Source: Pseudopyrenochaeta lycopersici (taxonomy: Eukaryota; Ascomycota; Dothideomycetes; Pleosporales; Pseudopyrenochaetaceae). Taken from it: DNA of 64,000 nucleotides. Made by a program: the position numbers and the translations under genes. The notes beneath the pieces are model-generated. The model was not told where the DNA came from, made no database searches, and worked only from the letters and a program-made list of their open reading frames with translations. The stretch's first letter is position 1; each line of letters starts with the position of its first letter. Where the stretch lies: the NCBI GenBank assembly GCA_003313425.1, contig NHZP01000028.1, positions 248,001 through 312,000 on the forward strand. Direction: 5' to 3'. Of this stretch, positions 1-11,851 are shown piece by piece.

Positions 1-99
1 GAACGTGTTCCTTTCCCCCTTCTTCCTTCACCTAGTGCGTATTCAATAGAACCGATCAGTATAGCCAGAGCCCCCGCATCATCCAATTCAAAACTGGCC

Positions 100-1103
100 A
101 TGTCCACCTCTCTCGGCGAAGGTGGCGAGTTCAAGCCCGTCAAAGAGCCACAGGCTCAGCATTTGCCTGGAACAGAACAAGCGATGAAGCCGAGCAGCGA
201 ATCGACAGCCCTCGAAGGAGCGGAAGGATTCGTCGAGTATGTCGCGACGGGAAAGTTGAAAGGGAAGAAGGCCTTGATCACTGGCGGAGAGTATGATTTT
301 GTGATTGTGGAGTCACGGAAGGTTCGTGGCTTACATACTGCAGTTCTGGCATTGGACGTGCAATTGCTATACTCTACGCCCGGGAAGGTGCCGACGTCAC
401 CATCGTCTTTCTGCCTGAAGAAGAGGGTGACGCAGAGGATACGAAGAAGGCCGTGGAAAAGGAGGGCAAACAGTGCCTCCTCATCCCGGGTAATTTGATG
501 AACAACGAGACCTGCGAGATAGCCGTGCAGAAGCACGTTGACAAGTGAGGCCATGAGCGTCTTTCTAACAACGCATGTCATTGACATGTTATATTCAGGT
601 ACGGCGAGATCAACGTCCTTGTCAACAATGCCTCGAAGCAGATGATGTGTCCAGACTTCGCCGACATCAACCTCGAAAACGTTGAGAGTACCTTCCGGAG
701 CAATATACTGCAAATGTTCGCCATCACGAAGTATGCCCTGCCGCATATGAAGAAGGGTTCCAGCATCATCAACACGACCTCAACCGTCGCCTTTCGCGGC
801 ACTGGTGCCATGGTCGATTATTCTTCCACCAAGGGCGCTATCGTGTCATTCACGCGGTCTCTGGCTAAGAATCTGCTGGCCAAGGGCATCCGCGTCAATG
901 CCGTCGCCCCTGGTCCCGTGCACACCCCGCTTCAACCCTCCTCCAGGCCACCAGAGCAGATGGAAGGTTTCGGAACGGAGGCGTCTCAACTACATCGCGT
1001 GCACGAGCCCAGCGAGGTCGCACCGAGCTTTATCTTCTTGGCAAGCAAGGACGCGGAGCTCTATTACGGTCAGATACTCCACGCTTACCCACTTGGAGAC
1101 TGA
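100..1103 (+). CDS. Short-chain dehydrogenase/reductase (SDR), three exons
   Basis: NAD(P)-dependent oxidoreductase of the classical SDR family, closest by eye to fungal/bacterial glucose/ribitol-dehydrogenase-like members; the substrate cannot be told. Exons 100-290, 344-544 and 599-1103 give 298 residues. Both introns (291-343, 545-598) are GT-AG, and splicing the first restores the cofactor motif TGGDSGIG (residues 61-68), which the unspliced frame lacks. NNAS (about 140-143), a catalytic Ser near 192 and YSSTK (Tyr205, Lys209) are present. The C-terminus keeps the family pattern PSEVAPSFIFLASKDA followed by an altered ELYYGQ where SYITGQ is usual. The N-terminal 50 residues are polar and probably disordered, as in this subgroup. 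The ATG at 100 sits in a good context and gives the family's usual length. It appears intact. Confidence 0.85.
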
Positions 1104-2013
1104 ATGTTCGCCTCTTATCTGCTCTGAAGGGAAGGCACAGCGACGTATAGGTGATACGTCCAATGTCGTTAAAGCAGACTTGCCAACAATCAATTCAATC
1201 TGCTCTCCAAAAGTCGCCGCTAACCCAATGGAGCAGGGTTTAAGCCTATATAGGGAATTATCTAACCTAAATTAGTAATCAATCAATTCAATCTTCACCT
1301 CGCAAGCCCCACTTAATTGATTGTTGGCAAGTTTGCGTGAAAGTTCTTCAGCGACAGCAATTCATTGAGTGCATCAAAGATAGCAAGGACTTGCAGCACT
1401 ACAGTGGATAACCGGGCTTATTGGGGTGACGATAATAGCCGAACTTCCATTCTTTCAGAGATTCTATTGTAACATCATCGTGAATCACATTCCAGAATTC
1501 CCCCGCAATTGTCATTCAATTGCATTTGCATGATTCCAACGTAAGCATCAGTTGTTGAATAATGCCAATTGAAGGCAATGTTTACTCCGCAAACCCCGCT
1601 ATGCGGCATGATCCGTTCCGCACTTCCGGAATACTGGGTAAGTGGCGAGGAGCTGATGTAGGAATGACCGGATACTCTAGGGCATCACTTTCAAGACGGT
1701 TGCGTGTTTGCCAACCACACGTGCGAACGGAGCACATTGTTGAAACGTCATGAGGGACACTCGTACGACTCGGTTAGTCCTTCTCCGCATCCTATGCTTC
1801 TTCATATTGGCTAGAGACCTACACCTACGGCAGGACCGGCACGAAGTGAGGGGGGGCGATTGATGGCTTTGGGTATGAATGTATATGTTGCGCATTGATG
1901 AAGTCAACACACGAGCTTGTGAGCGAGAGACATAAAAGGACGCTTGTAAGGAACGAACAGGACGACTCAATCATCCGAATTATAACAAACAATAATTCAG
2001 CTCATTTCCCGTC
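1104..2013. other. Intergenic region upstream of ferritin-like gene
   Basis: No gene recognised. It should hold the terminator of the dehydrogenase and the promoter of the gene starting at 2014. A short TA-rich stretch around 1975-1992 precedes that start. Confidence 0.4.
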
Positions 2014-2817
2014 ATGTCTCATACCGAAGAAGTACAGAAAGCTCTCAAGGTGCATTCCGAGGCGGACATAGACGACTACGTCAAAGTAACTTCTTTCCAC
2101 GATGAAGTCGCCGAGGTAAGCGAAACAAATCTTGCCTTCAACACACACATGAACGGCTCACAGATCGCTTCAGGCTATCCGCGGCCACATCCATTTGGAA
2201 TGGAAGAGCTGGTTCTTCTTCCGCAAGTTAAGCGCAGACTGTGCCCGTGCAAACGTAGCTCTGCACGGCTTCGGCATGTAACTATCGACCCCAGACACCT
2301 GGTAGCTAACTCCGTGCCCTTACAATCTAGCAGGCTCTGGAAGCGCGCCGCCACCGAATGCTTCGCCGACGGCATGTGGCTCGAAGGCTACCTTGTCCAA
2401 CGCGGCGGGCGCTCCAAACCCAGTGACATCCCCGCTCCCAATATCGAATGGCCCGACAGCCCGGTAGATCCTGTTCAGCCCGTCTATGAAGCGCTCCAAG
2501 TCGAAAAGTCTCTTCTCGAAGACCTTCAGCGTCTCTGCGCCATGGCAGATAAGCATGGCGACTACGCGCTCGAGGATGTCATTGAAACGCGGTTCTTGAA
2601 GAAGGAAACAAAGCATGTAAAGGATATGGGCGATTTACTACAGCAGTGTGCGCGGGTGAGCAAGCAGCCGGGGCATGGTCTGTATCATTTGGATAAGGAG
2701 TTGAGGGCGACGAAGGGCGTTACGCCTTGGGGGCAGGCGAATAATCCGGATAATACGGATTATTTATTGCAGGCCGCTACAGCTGATCTTGGAGATACTA
2801 AGCTCTTCCCATCTTGA
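2014..2817 (+). CDS. Ferritin-like protein, probably two exons
   Basis: The C-terminal two thirds resemble eukaryotic ferritins: a QRGGR helix-B end, a VEKSLLEDLQRLCAMADKHG helix-C segment, then an ETRFLKKETKHVKDMGDLL helix-D segment and a GLYHLDKELR tail, matching the ferritin order. The best model splices 2116-2343 (gtaag donor, AG acceptor), joining the DEVAE helix to RAATECF and giving 191 residues; ferritins are usually about 170-185. The putative 228-bp intron has no in-frame stop, so an unspliced 267-residue product with a basic, Cys-rich insert is also possible. Ferroxidase-site residues of helix B do not line up well, so iron oxidation is uncertain. The role would be iron storage or a related four-helix function. 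The neighbouring dehydrogenase gives no functional hint. Confidence 0.6.
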   Translation: MSHTEEVQKALKVHSEADIDDYVKVTSFHDEVAEVSETNLAFNTHMNGSQIASGYPRPHPFGMEELVLLPQVKRRLCPCKRSSARLRHVTIDPRHLVANSVPLQSSRLWKRAATECFADGMWLEGYLVQRGGRSKPSDIPAPNIEWPDSPVDPVQPVYEALQVEKSLLEDLQRLCAMADKHGDYALEDVIETRFLKKETKHVKDMGDLLQQCARVSKQPGHGLYHLDKELRATKGVTPWGQANNPDNTDYLLQAATADLGDTKLFPS

Positions 2818-3042
2818 GTTGAGCTGTTGTTGCTTGGGATGCCAGGCACATTAAGGAGAGGGAAAGTGGAGGGATGAATGAAGTGTACGTTTCTGTGAGG
2901 ACCGGATTCAGGCTTTAAACATCATTCCCTTCGCTTAAAAAATAGTAGTACGGTATATCAATCACTCACCGAAGGTGTTGAGCTTATACTGTGAATGCCT
3001 TGTCTTCTTGGTGTTCGAACGATGCAAATACCGGCCAAACAT

Positions 3043-5963
3043 GACTATCGTGGTTGAACCACATTAAGAACCGCTCTAAACCATACCATATTAGTATCGT
3101 CAAAACCATACCACGTTAATTATGGAGTTGAACCGCGTTAAAAACCGCGTTAAGTACATAAACATTAATTTGAACGTGTTGGCGTGGTTACTTGCTTTAA
3201 TACCAATCTATTTCACCCGCTCCCTCATCCACAACACCGAGGAGAGTTTCCTGAAGCTCTGGATCGATCGGTAGACCCATTCCACTGTCCCAGACCGGCT
3301 TAATGTGCCTCTGTCGTATCCAGTTGCTGCATCGCAATCGCAATCGCAATCTGTCCCATGAGCAGGTCCTTCAGGCCCCAGAGAAGGTCCTTTCTGGCTC
3401 TGATGATTCTGCGGGGATAGAGAGAATAATTAGCCATAGCCATGCAGCTAAGCCCTGGAAAGCTGCGACGCTGCTCAGATTGACACCACCACTCGAGAGG
3501 AGTGACTCCATCTTTCAAATCAATAGCTGGACCATTAATAAAGCTCCTAAAGTTGTCACCTGGCTGTAAACTGATGGTCTTCACCTTCGTCTTCTGCTTT
3601 AATAACGTGAAGACGTTCACAGGCTTATCTAGCTGTCCAGCCGATATACTGGGTGCGTTCTCTGGAGCTGGAAAAGAATCTGGCTTGATATCAGGCTTGA
3701 AATCATTTACCCAGATTGTATTGGCGAGTTCAATGGCAGGCTCCACGCACTCTTCCGGCCAGTTCTGGTATAGGTAGGCGGCTCGCTTGCGCGGATCGAA
3801 TAGTATCGCAGCAGCGTATACAGGTGCTTCTCCCGTTTTGTTGTAGTATTTGTCGAGTACGTACCAGCCCATGTCGATAGCTCGAATCATGCGTTCATCG
3901 TGGTTCTCAGGTGAGGAGTAGTAGTTCTACTAAACGTGAGTACTCGGCTCCATTAAGTAGACCTAGATACTGACCTTCTGCTCTTTATACCACGTTAATA
4001 GGAGATCCATCAGCTCAAGTGATTGCGCGACCGATGACTTATCCTTCTCTGCGTATAGAGTAGCCGATGCGAATGGCTCTAAAAAGTGAGCAGCCCTTTT
4101 GAGGATATCCCAATCGTTAGTTTGAAGCCGATTGTCGCCCAGGATGTCCTCGTGGTCGGTCATAAAGCTCTTGATCTTGTCCATCTTCTTTAAGGCTCGT
4201 GCGATGACCTGACACCATGAAGACCATCTTGTCCGATTGTCGATCCCGAGGTGTAGACCAATAGCTCTGTCCCAGAGACCCTGGTGGATAGTTGAACCTC
4301 GGAGCCAGACCGCGAGATTGTGAAGCTTGCGTAATGTGGGGATGTTCTCAACACCATCAAAGTCCTCAACTGAGATGATGCTTGCATTACTACCCTGCCG
4401 CTTGCTTTGTTTGCTTTGTCCCGTTGTACGAGAACGCTCTGCTTCGGTTCGTTTTCGATGAGAGGCGAGGACACCCGAAAACTGCATAAGAAGGGCTTCT
4501 CCAGCGACACCAGAGACAGTCTCAAGAGCAGCAATAAGAGCCTCTCGGGAGGACGCAAGAAGGAAAGCTTGAAGGAAGAGATTGATGATATGAGCGATAC
4601 AACGGACCCGACGATGTTTTGCATTGAATTCGACCTATTTAGATGATTAGCTTAATAAGTGCTTAATTGAACCTATAACTGACGTCGTATTCACGCTTTA
4701 ATTGCTCTGATAACGCTTCCAGACAGGTATCGTTCGACGTCGCATTATCGCCTACGTGATAGCCGATCTGGGACATGATATTATACTTTCTAAGAGTATC
4801 CATAATGTAAACCGCTTGCTGCTCTCCAGAGTGGCTGTCACGTAGCTCTGGGAGCCTTAGCAGTGCCTTCTGAAGCTGATAGTCTCGATCGACCCACTGT
4901 GCGCAAACTGCAAGCATTGAATGACGATGCGGCGATGTCCAGAGGTCCGAAGAGATGTGAATAGGGCTCATAGCAGCTGTCATGCTGGTAGACAGCTGCT
5001 CTCGATAGAGCTCGTGGTTTGCCGCAATGTATCGCACAACCGTAGTCGCGCAGTAATAAGCTCATCCTTGATAGCAGGGTTACAAGCGAGGCAGAGTTGC
5101 TCCAGTTCCTCCCATTCGACAGCTGAGAGAGGCACTCTACGACGAGTGAGTAGTCCTATCAAAGCCTCGCGATAGGCCTGTGGGTTGAAACTTCCCCGTA
5201 AAGTGTCTGTTGCAGTAGTGGGAGTGTAGGTAGATGAATTAGACCGCTGGGTGCTTGCATAAGGACGAGTCCCTAAAGACATCGATGACACCGAATGCTT
5301 CACCTTGACTTGGGTGATGGTGTTACCGAGATGCGTCTCCTCCCAGCTAGGACATATCTTACAGACGTATAGCCTCTTCTCTTTGCTTCGTCGTTTACGA
5401 CCTGGTTGTAGTGAAGCTAGGCCTTTCTTTGGTTCGCGGGTGAGGATGACCTGATGGAAGTTAACAGGCTTCGTTTTGCGGTCTGCGGTTGTAGAATCGG
5501 ACATCTCTGACTCCGAGGACGGTATAGGTGACATTTTGAGAGGTGTGGGATTGATATATATGATGATTTTAGATAAGTGAATGGTAGAAAAGGATAGAGA
5601 TAAAAGTTTTGAGAGTTGTAGTGTTGAATTATGAGGTTCTAAATGAAGTGCTTAATGTGACTTGCATTCTGTATCAAGGTCTGATAGCCGTTAAATACAT
5701 CAAATCTACAGAGGTGATAACTAATCGGTAGTGACTGCTGCCTGTAGTATTATAGTCTGCCTGTAATACGATAAAGGGGCGTTTCCCAGTTCGTTGTTGC
5801 CTGTAGGCATCAAGAGCTGTATCTCTGCATCCAACATGTAGACCTACCAAGCCATTAATGCGTTTTGCGGTTGAACCACATTAAGCTAATGGACTAACCT
5901 GGTTTAGACTCAATATCATGAAACCGCGGTTAGATATAAACCAGGTTTAGAACCACGTTAAGG
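3043..5963 (-). mobile_element. Decayed hAT transposon (hAT-D)
   Basis: Boundaries are approximate. Both ends carry clusters of a subterminal motif, AACC(A/G)C(A/G)TTAA, in 3050-3155 and 5870-5962, typical of repeated transposase-binding sites. The interior encodes a hAT transposase on the minus strand in several broken frames. The right end abuts the last codon of the RNase III-like gene at 5967. I could not identify an unambiguous 8-bp target duplication; both flanks contain CATG. Confidence 0.65.
3300..5534 (-). pseudogene. hAT transposase remnant, frameshifted
   Basis: Fragments lie in order at 5534-4980, 5037-4663, 4487-3963 and 3890-3300. The N-terminal part has a zinc-finger-like CKICPSW segment. 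The middle has the hAT-type SSDLWTSPHRHSM segment, then GDNATSND. The C-terminal dimerisation region reads PLEWW...SFPGLS, and just after it ILSIPAESSEPERTFSGA appears in another frame, showing a frameshift inside the hAT signature. Several frame changes make it nonfunctional. Confidence 0.75.
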
Positions 5964-5966
5964 TGG

Positions 5967-6398
5967 TCATGTATGGAGGTATACTGCTCCGATTATTGCG
6001 TTCACAGCTTTCGCAAGCACGCTCGAAGATCCAGCGCCTCCTCTCTCGCTGTACTTAATGCACTTGTCGATCCCCGTGCGTTTTGCAACAGTCGCGCGTT
6101 GTTCGATGCTGCTCAGACGACATCTAAAGCCATTGGAATCATCTTGCAGTATGTTAGCCCCCTCTTGTGATCGGCCCAACTATGGCATATCACCTCTGGC
6201 GGCGTCAGCCTCGTATGCAATGTGGGTGAGTAGAAATTCAGTGAGAGCAATCCCCAATTGCGCTAGCTTTCTGTTGCCGTCCCAATCTTCTACCACAGCG
6301 CCAGCCGCTGTGAGTGCTCGGATCAAAAGGTCGCGTTTTAATCGGAACGTATAACCAATGGTCTGCTCGACCATATGAGCAGCTTGTTCTGTAGCCAT
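5967..6398 (-). pseudogene. RNase III-fold protein without catalytic acids, 3' end cut by hAT-D
   Basis: Two exons, 6398-6194 and 6142-5967, separated by a 51-bp intron (GTGATA donor, GCTAAC branch, AAG acceptor). Splicing removes a TAG and joins 126 residues. The fold order is that of an RNase III endonuclease domain: VEQTIGYTF, then RKLAQLGIAL where active enzymes have RLEFLGDAVL, then an IEQRATVAKRTGIDKCI helix, then VLAKAVNAIIGAVYL where active enzymes have D..EA.IGAIYLD. The four metal-binding acids therefore appear replaced, as in the noncatalytic RNase III-like ribosomal proteins. The reading frame ends three codons after this motif, exactly where hAT-D begins, so the original C-terminus was probably removed. 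It could still be expressed as a short protein. Confidence 0.6.
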
Positions 6399-6615
6399 TG
6401 GTATGGGAGGAGGAATGGTGTCACCGTTGAATTGTGCGCTACTGCGTATATGTCAACGAAGGGAACATAGTAGGGTCGATTCTTGTCGCAATTGAATTAC
6501 TATTTATCTCCTATGGGAAAGTAAAGGTATGCAGGTCGTTGGGGATTATGGTCGCCGCCAGACAAACTCTAAGTTGAGCTGAGCATTGCGGCACCCACCG
6601 GCAGGCGTTCGTCAG
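6399..6615. other. Spacer between RNase III-like gene and pogo fragment
   Basis: No gene seen. It likely contains the promoter of the minus-strand RNase III-like gene and the truncation junction of the pogo fragment. Confidence 0.3.
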
Positions 6616-7987
6616 TGTAAATTGCGAGCTTCCCACATGCTCGGATAATTTCTTCCTTTTTGGCCGTGTGCATAGCTTGTTCCTTATGAATTTCTTTGGC
6701 CAGCCGGCGGACACCTCTCACCGAACTAGGCGTCTTGCTCTTCACATCATTGTTGCTATTTGTTGGAGACGGAGTCTTCGTCTTTAGGGAGTTTAGGGCC
6801 TTTTCGGGCTCCAGAGGGAAGATTCCAGGACCAGAAAATGCTGATTTGATGTTCGAAACGGTGACCGAGCGCTCCCAAGCAGCTGCAAAAAGCCGCCAGA
6901 AGCTTCGTTTTGTCAGGCGGGAGAAGCCACGGCTCGATTGAATTAACTGATCGATCTGCTCTGAGTATGCATGCGCAAGAGGCGAGAAAATGCCAACGTC
7001 AAGTGGCTGCAGGCGGTGGGTTGAAAGTGGAGGTAAAACCACCAACAGAATCCCATTCTTGTCGCAATAGTCGATAAACCGGAGGTTTATGTGACTCGAA
7101 TGGCCATCGACAAGAGACAGACGCCTCGAATGGCCCGCTTTCTCCTTTGTATGCTGGTCAAATATCTCGAGCCATTTCATCCCAAGATCCTCATTTGTCC
7201 ATCCTTTCTCAGAAGTTGCAAAGTATGCTTGGTCAGATGAGTGATCAAAATCCTCTAACCAAGTGTCTTGGAGATCTCCGGACGTTCCCTGGTAAATGAG
7301 AGCCGGTGGAATGGCTGTTCCGTCCGCGCAGATGCAGGCAAGGAGAGATGAACTCTCGGCTCCCATCTTGGCTTGCACCGATGATTTTTTTTGCTCTTGA
7401 GTTGTTTGATCCCAACGATGCGCTTAGTGGAATGGCAGAGGCCGAGAAGAAAGCCTTTCTCATCGAAGTTGTGGATGTTGTGCGGCTTTATGTGGTATTT
7501 CTCCACCTTTTGCTTCAACTTTTAAGCTGTAAGTAATAGAACATAATTAAAGGCTTCAGGGCCTTACATTGGCGTAGAAGTGGTTAAAATAAGGAGAATT
7601 ATCAGCGACTTGACGTGTCTGGTCAATTGCGCGAAGATAGAGGCTTTTAATCTTGTTTTGGTGGCGCTCCCAGAATGTGGTCACCCAGTTCTTTCCGGGC
7701 TGTTTTTTAATGATCTCAAACACGAGATTCCTTAGAAATTGAGGTGTGGGAGGTAGGTCACGATCTGAAAGATTATTGACATGCTGTATAAGAGCCTCTT
7801 CTTGTCCATCTGTGAGCAGCTGAAGAGATTCAGAGTGTGCTTGCTGAACGGAGCGAGAAACGCCTTTATACCTGCGCATCAGGGTTGTACGGTCAATTTT
7901 GAATTTCCTTGCAGTTTTGGCGTAATTTGGCACTTCTTGCGAATTTAGATCATCAATCGCCTTCTGAATATCTGTTTCGTTGGCCAT
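6569..7987 (-). pseudogene. pogo-type transposase, frameshifted and C-terminally truncated
   Basis: Starts at MANETDIQ (7987) with a psq-type helix-turn-helix (about residues 12-45), then a CENP-B/Tc5-type DNA-binding segment with PGKNWVTTFWERH. A 49-bp intron (7519-7567) joins HFYAN to LKQKVEKYHI. The catalytic core carries CADGTAIPPALIY, VDGHSSH and RLQPLDVGIF, the three acidic-residue regions of the DDE_1 superfamily. The frame breaks near 7380-7390 at an A-rich run (KSKKNHRCKP versus KSKKIIGASQD in the P5 copy). The C-terminal coiled-coil tail is missing. Nonfunctional. Confidence 0.8.
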
Positions 7988-8070
7988 GTTACAGCATTTT
8001 GAAGCTTGTGTGTGCGGAGGCGGTGAAGGTGTGCAAGTAGCCGGGATGTGCAAGTAGCCGGGATCTACAT
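6616..8070 (-). mobile_element. Truncated pogo/Fot1-like element related to P5
   Basis: The right end is an inverted-repeat terminus next to a TA at 8071-8072. Read inward on the minus strand it has an 11-bp cap ATGTAGATCCC, then two 17-bp units beginning GGCTACTTGCACA. The left end is lost: similarity to the P5 copy at 40-42 kb stops near 6616, in the codons after RACGKLA. Confidence 0.75.
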
Positions 8071-9252
8071 TAGGTGTTCAGCTCGGTTGTGTGTTCCATT
8101 CGGTTGTGGATGACGTTATCGCACCACGCATTCACTGAAGGCAGCGGCAATACAACGCGCTGCCCGTAACATAGTAGCGCGATACGTGATGAGGAAGCAA
8201 CAAATAACTGCATTGCACCCTGCAATTATCAATGGATTAACTAGTCGATCGCTGGTCAAATGCGGAGCCAGCTAAGCGAACGTTGCGTTCGAACACCAGC
8301 AAGGTACATCATGTTCTACGCGACTCAGAACAACAGCAAAGCACAAGATCGTAATCCAAAGTGGGGGGTAAGAGATAATTTGATTTTAATGTAGTCAAAA
8401 TCTTATGCGTCAATAACGCAGTACTGGCATTGCGACATAGAGTACGGCTGCTGGAGGTTAAGGAGGTTCATCGTTTTGATGTGCTTGCTTGACTACCGCA
8501 TAGAAGCAAGCGCGGGTAGCTCACTCTGCCCGCCAGTGATGCAGCGAGAAAACGTTAAGGCACGCAAGCGAATGATGCGGCGCGACACAGGCAATTTTCT
8601 CCGCCTTGGGTTGCCAAGCCTTATGTACCATTGATGACTATGCTGACATGCTGACGATGACCGAAGTGAGGCGCGTGCCATATCAAGCTTAGTGCCGGCA
8701 GATCAATAGCGGGAACATTTGGCGCGAAATTAAGGATCGCTCATCAAGCTACCTGTAGTTTCATGATGACGCCTCCGGATCGGTCTGCTTAGTTCGTATT
8801 GGCAGGTCTAGAAAGTACGGTGATATCTGGATCGGAGAAACCGAAATTCTAGACCTTCGGTGAGACCGAGAATATCGGGTTGACCGTCGGCCAGACCGAA
8901 GAGCTGGAGTTAAGGCCGTAGATATAAAGGAGTAGGTTGCGCTCTGTAGAAGGGGACAGAGATTTTCTAAAATAGAGATAATTTCAAGTCTATTGAGACT
9001 TGCGTCACATGCGCCACAGTATTAAATTTCTCATACCAATACCTACGAGTTTACAACCCGCCCTCCTCAATGTATATGAGTGGGCCTCAAAACAATGGCG
9101 CCAATTCCTAGCCGCACGGTAGTACGGTATGCACATCAGCTCCGATCGTCTGTCAAACCGCAAAACGTGTTACTGTTGGAAGTAGGAGGGTATGCTATAC
9201 ATTACCGTATTTGCTTTGCGGCAGACCTATTCGAGCGAGTCGTCCGCACAAG
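8071..9252. other. Intergenic region
   Basis: About 1.2 kb with no gene recognised. Short imperfect repeats of GACCG/CGGTC occur in 8815-8905. It would contain the terminator of the phosphoketolase gene. Confidence 0.4.
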
Positions 9253-11851
9253 TCAACCTTCGGAAAGCACACCCCCTCCACTCCCCTTTATCATACCAAT
9301 GTCATACGTTTCATCCGGATCCTTGCCATTCTCCAAGATATAATCCCTCGTCTTCTGGATTCTATGCTTCAAGTCGGCCACCAGCGGGATAAGTCTCGCT
9401 CGAATCTTCTCATTCACCTTTGCACCACCACGCAACGCATACTCCATGACATGATACCTCGAAACGTGATTTACTAGCATCATATCGAATGGCGTGGTCG
9501 TAGATCCTTCCTCGCGGTAGCCCTCGATTGACATTCGGGCTGTGCCTGGTCGAGCAAAGAGGAGCCCTTTCAGCTCGGTTGCATAGCCGTGGTAGTTGAA
9601 GTGTATGGGGCGGTCTACTGTGAAGAGGGAATCAAAGTCTTGGTTGGTCAATGCATGCGGGTGTCTGCCTTCAGTTTCAAGGACCATAAGATCAGTGACG
9701 TTGACCACCCTGACGCGCAGCTCGGGAACAATTTCTCGCAAGAGCTCGGCCGCCTTGACTACTTCAAATGTGAGCTCTGCGCCAATACCTACTAGCACGA
9801 CGTCTGGGCTCAGGCCTCTCTTAGTGCTTGCAAATTCCCAAACCGAAGCGCCAGCGCGACAGTGTGCCTCTGCATCCTTGGGGCTAAGGAAGACTGGGGT
9901 CGGCTGCTTCGAGCCAACCATCAAGTTGATGTAGTTCTTCGATCGCAAACAATGAGCCAGCGTAGACAAGAAGCAGTTTGCATCTGGTGGAAAGTAGACT
10001 CGAGCGGTATCAGGCTTAAGGTTTAATACTGCGCCGATGAATGAGGGGTTTTGGTGAGAAAACCCGTTGTGCTCTGGCAACAATTAGTACTGATTTTGTT
10101 GAAGGCGTCCGTCCACGCGTACCTTGCCGTGTCCAGGTTGATGTCTCGATGTAGTTCATGCTGCCAATAGGTCGGCGCCATGATGTCTCTTGTGCCTAAA
10201 ATATAGTAAGCATCAGCGAAAGACGTAAAGACATTGTACCGACCATCTTCCCAAACTTCGCGTATTGGACCATCATTGTGTGAACGATGCCGAGAAAGCT
10301 TTCATAGGAGGGGAAGACCGCGACTCGTCCTGTCAATGTATATCCCTGCATGAAGCCCTGACAGCAGTGCTCCGACAAAATCTCGATAACGCGGCCACCA
10401 CGTGCATTCGAATACTGATCACATTGGAAGTTTCGTCCGGTATGCTCGAATACAGCACTCAGCTTGTTGCTCTCCAATTCGTCCGGTGAAAATAAGCGCA
10501 GGCTCTTCGGATTCGCCTGGAACGCTTCATCCATGAGCTTCCCGGATACCTGCATCGAGGAAGTCTCCGTGCCTTTCTCAACTCCGAGCGGCATCCAATC
10601 TGGGACTGAGATGCCGACGTAGGGATCATAGGTATCCTTGATCTGGCCCATCTTCTTCTCGTCTTTCGAAGGGATGATGTCGAGGATGTGCTGAACGGGT
10701 GTACCATCTTCATTGAAAAGCTCCTCCGGACCGTATGACTTCAACCACTCTCGGAGATCCTGGAGTTGCTGCTCATCCGATTTGGCCTTTGCTAGTGGCA
10801 CCTGATGTGAATGGAATGATCCCTCGATGAACTGACCTCCTACTTTCTTCGGACCACTCCAGCCCTTCGGTGTTCGCAAGATGATGACGGGCCACTGAGG
10901 CTTCATGATTGGCTTGCCTGAGCGAGCAGCCTTCTGGATCTTGCGAATCTCGGACACTGCCCACTCGAGCGAGTTTCCAATATCTGCATCGATGACCTCG
11001 AGGTCGTCCACGAAGCGAGGCTGGTAGCCATAGCCGGTAAAGAGCGCGGTAAGCTCCTTGTCGTCCATGCATCCGTAGATGGTCCTTTCGCTGATCTTGA
11101 AGCCGTTGACGTGAACGATGGGAATTACTGCACCAGACTCTCCAGGATCGATGTACTTGGAGCCGTGCCATGCAGCCGCGGTAGGTCCGGTCTCAGCTTC
11201 TCCATCACCAATGACGCATGTGACAATCAAGTCCGGCTTATCCATAACGGCACCAAAGCTCACAGCCAACGCATATCCCAACTCGCCCCCCTCGTGAATA
11301 GCACCTGGAGTCTCAGCGTTGATATGGCTGGGTGGGCCGCCCGTCACACTGAATTTGGTAATGAGGTTGTGAAGGCCTTTCTTGTCTCGCGAAAACTCGG
11401 GGAAGAACTTCCCCATCGACCCCTCGAGCCACAGACTGGCCAGGATTGCAGGAGCACCGTGACCAGGTCCGACAACGTAGATCATGTCCATATCATGTTT
11501 GCGGATCAGGTAGTTGAGGTGCGAGTAGACAAGGATGAGTCCAGGGCAGGTACCCCAATGACCAAGTAGCCTGGGCTTAATATCATCGAACGTGAGGTCC
11601 TTTTCAAGTAGCGCGTTATCCCTCAGGAAAATCATCGCTGTCCAGCTTAGTCCTCGCTCGAACGCAAGCTGTTATAGTGGGGACCTACCGGCAGCGATGT
11701 AGCAGGCTGCGCGCCTGAAGGACTTCAGCGAGGTATTCGCATCTTCTGGCAGCCTCTTCTTCTCTACTTTAACTTTGAGCGAAAGCACTTGCTCCGAGAT
11801 GTGCGATGGATTGGGCTCCGGATTGGGATGATCGACTACTTCGCCCGGCAT
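9253..11851 (-). CDS. Phosphoketolase (xylulose-5-P/fructose-6-P), four exons
   Basis: Thiamine-diphosphate enzyme that splits xylulose 5-phosphate (often also fructose 6-phosphate) with phosphate to acetyl phosphate plus an aldose phosphate. Exons on the minus strand are 11851-11689, 11637-10244, 10195-10123 and 10073-9253, giving 816 residues, normal for the family. Splicing restores the family segment KFGKM...ETSWRRPIGS and QEHNGFSHQNPSF across the two 3' introns. Landmarks are GHWGTCPGL, the GPGHG loop, the diphosphate-binding GDGEAETGPT, and NYHGYA near the C-terminus. The ATG at 11851 begins MPGEVVDHPNPEPNPSHISE. The 10196-10243 intron has a GTCGGT donor. No acetate kinase, its usual fungal metabolic partner, lies in the window. 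It looks fully intact, unlike most of its surroundings. Confidence 0.95.

Noticed and set aside
9080..9477. Plus-strand open frames near the phosphoketolase 3' end
   Set aside because: Antisense shadows of the phosphoketolase coding sequence and its flank.
10123..10243. Phosphoketolase split into two genes
   Set aside because: Two short introns and a 73-bp exon join the halves in frame and restore conserved family sequence across both junctions.
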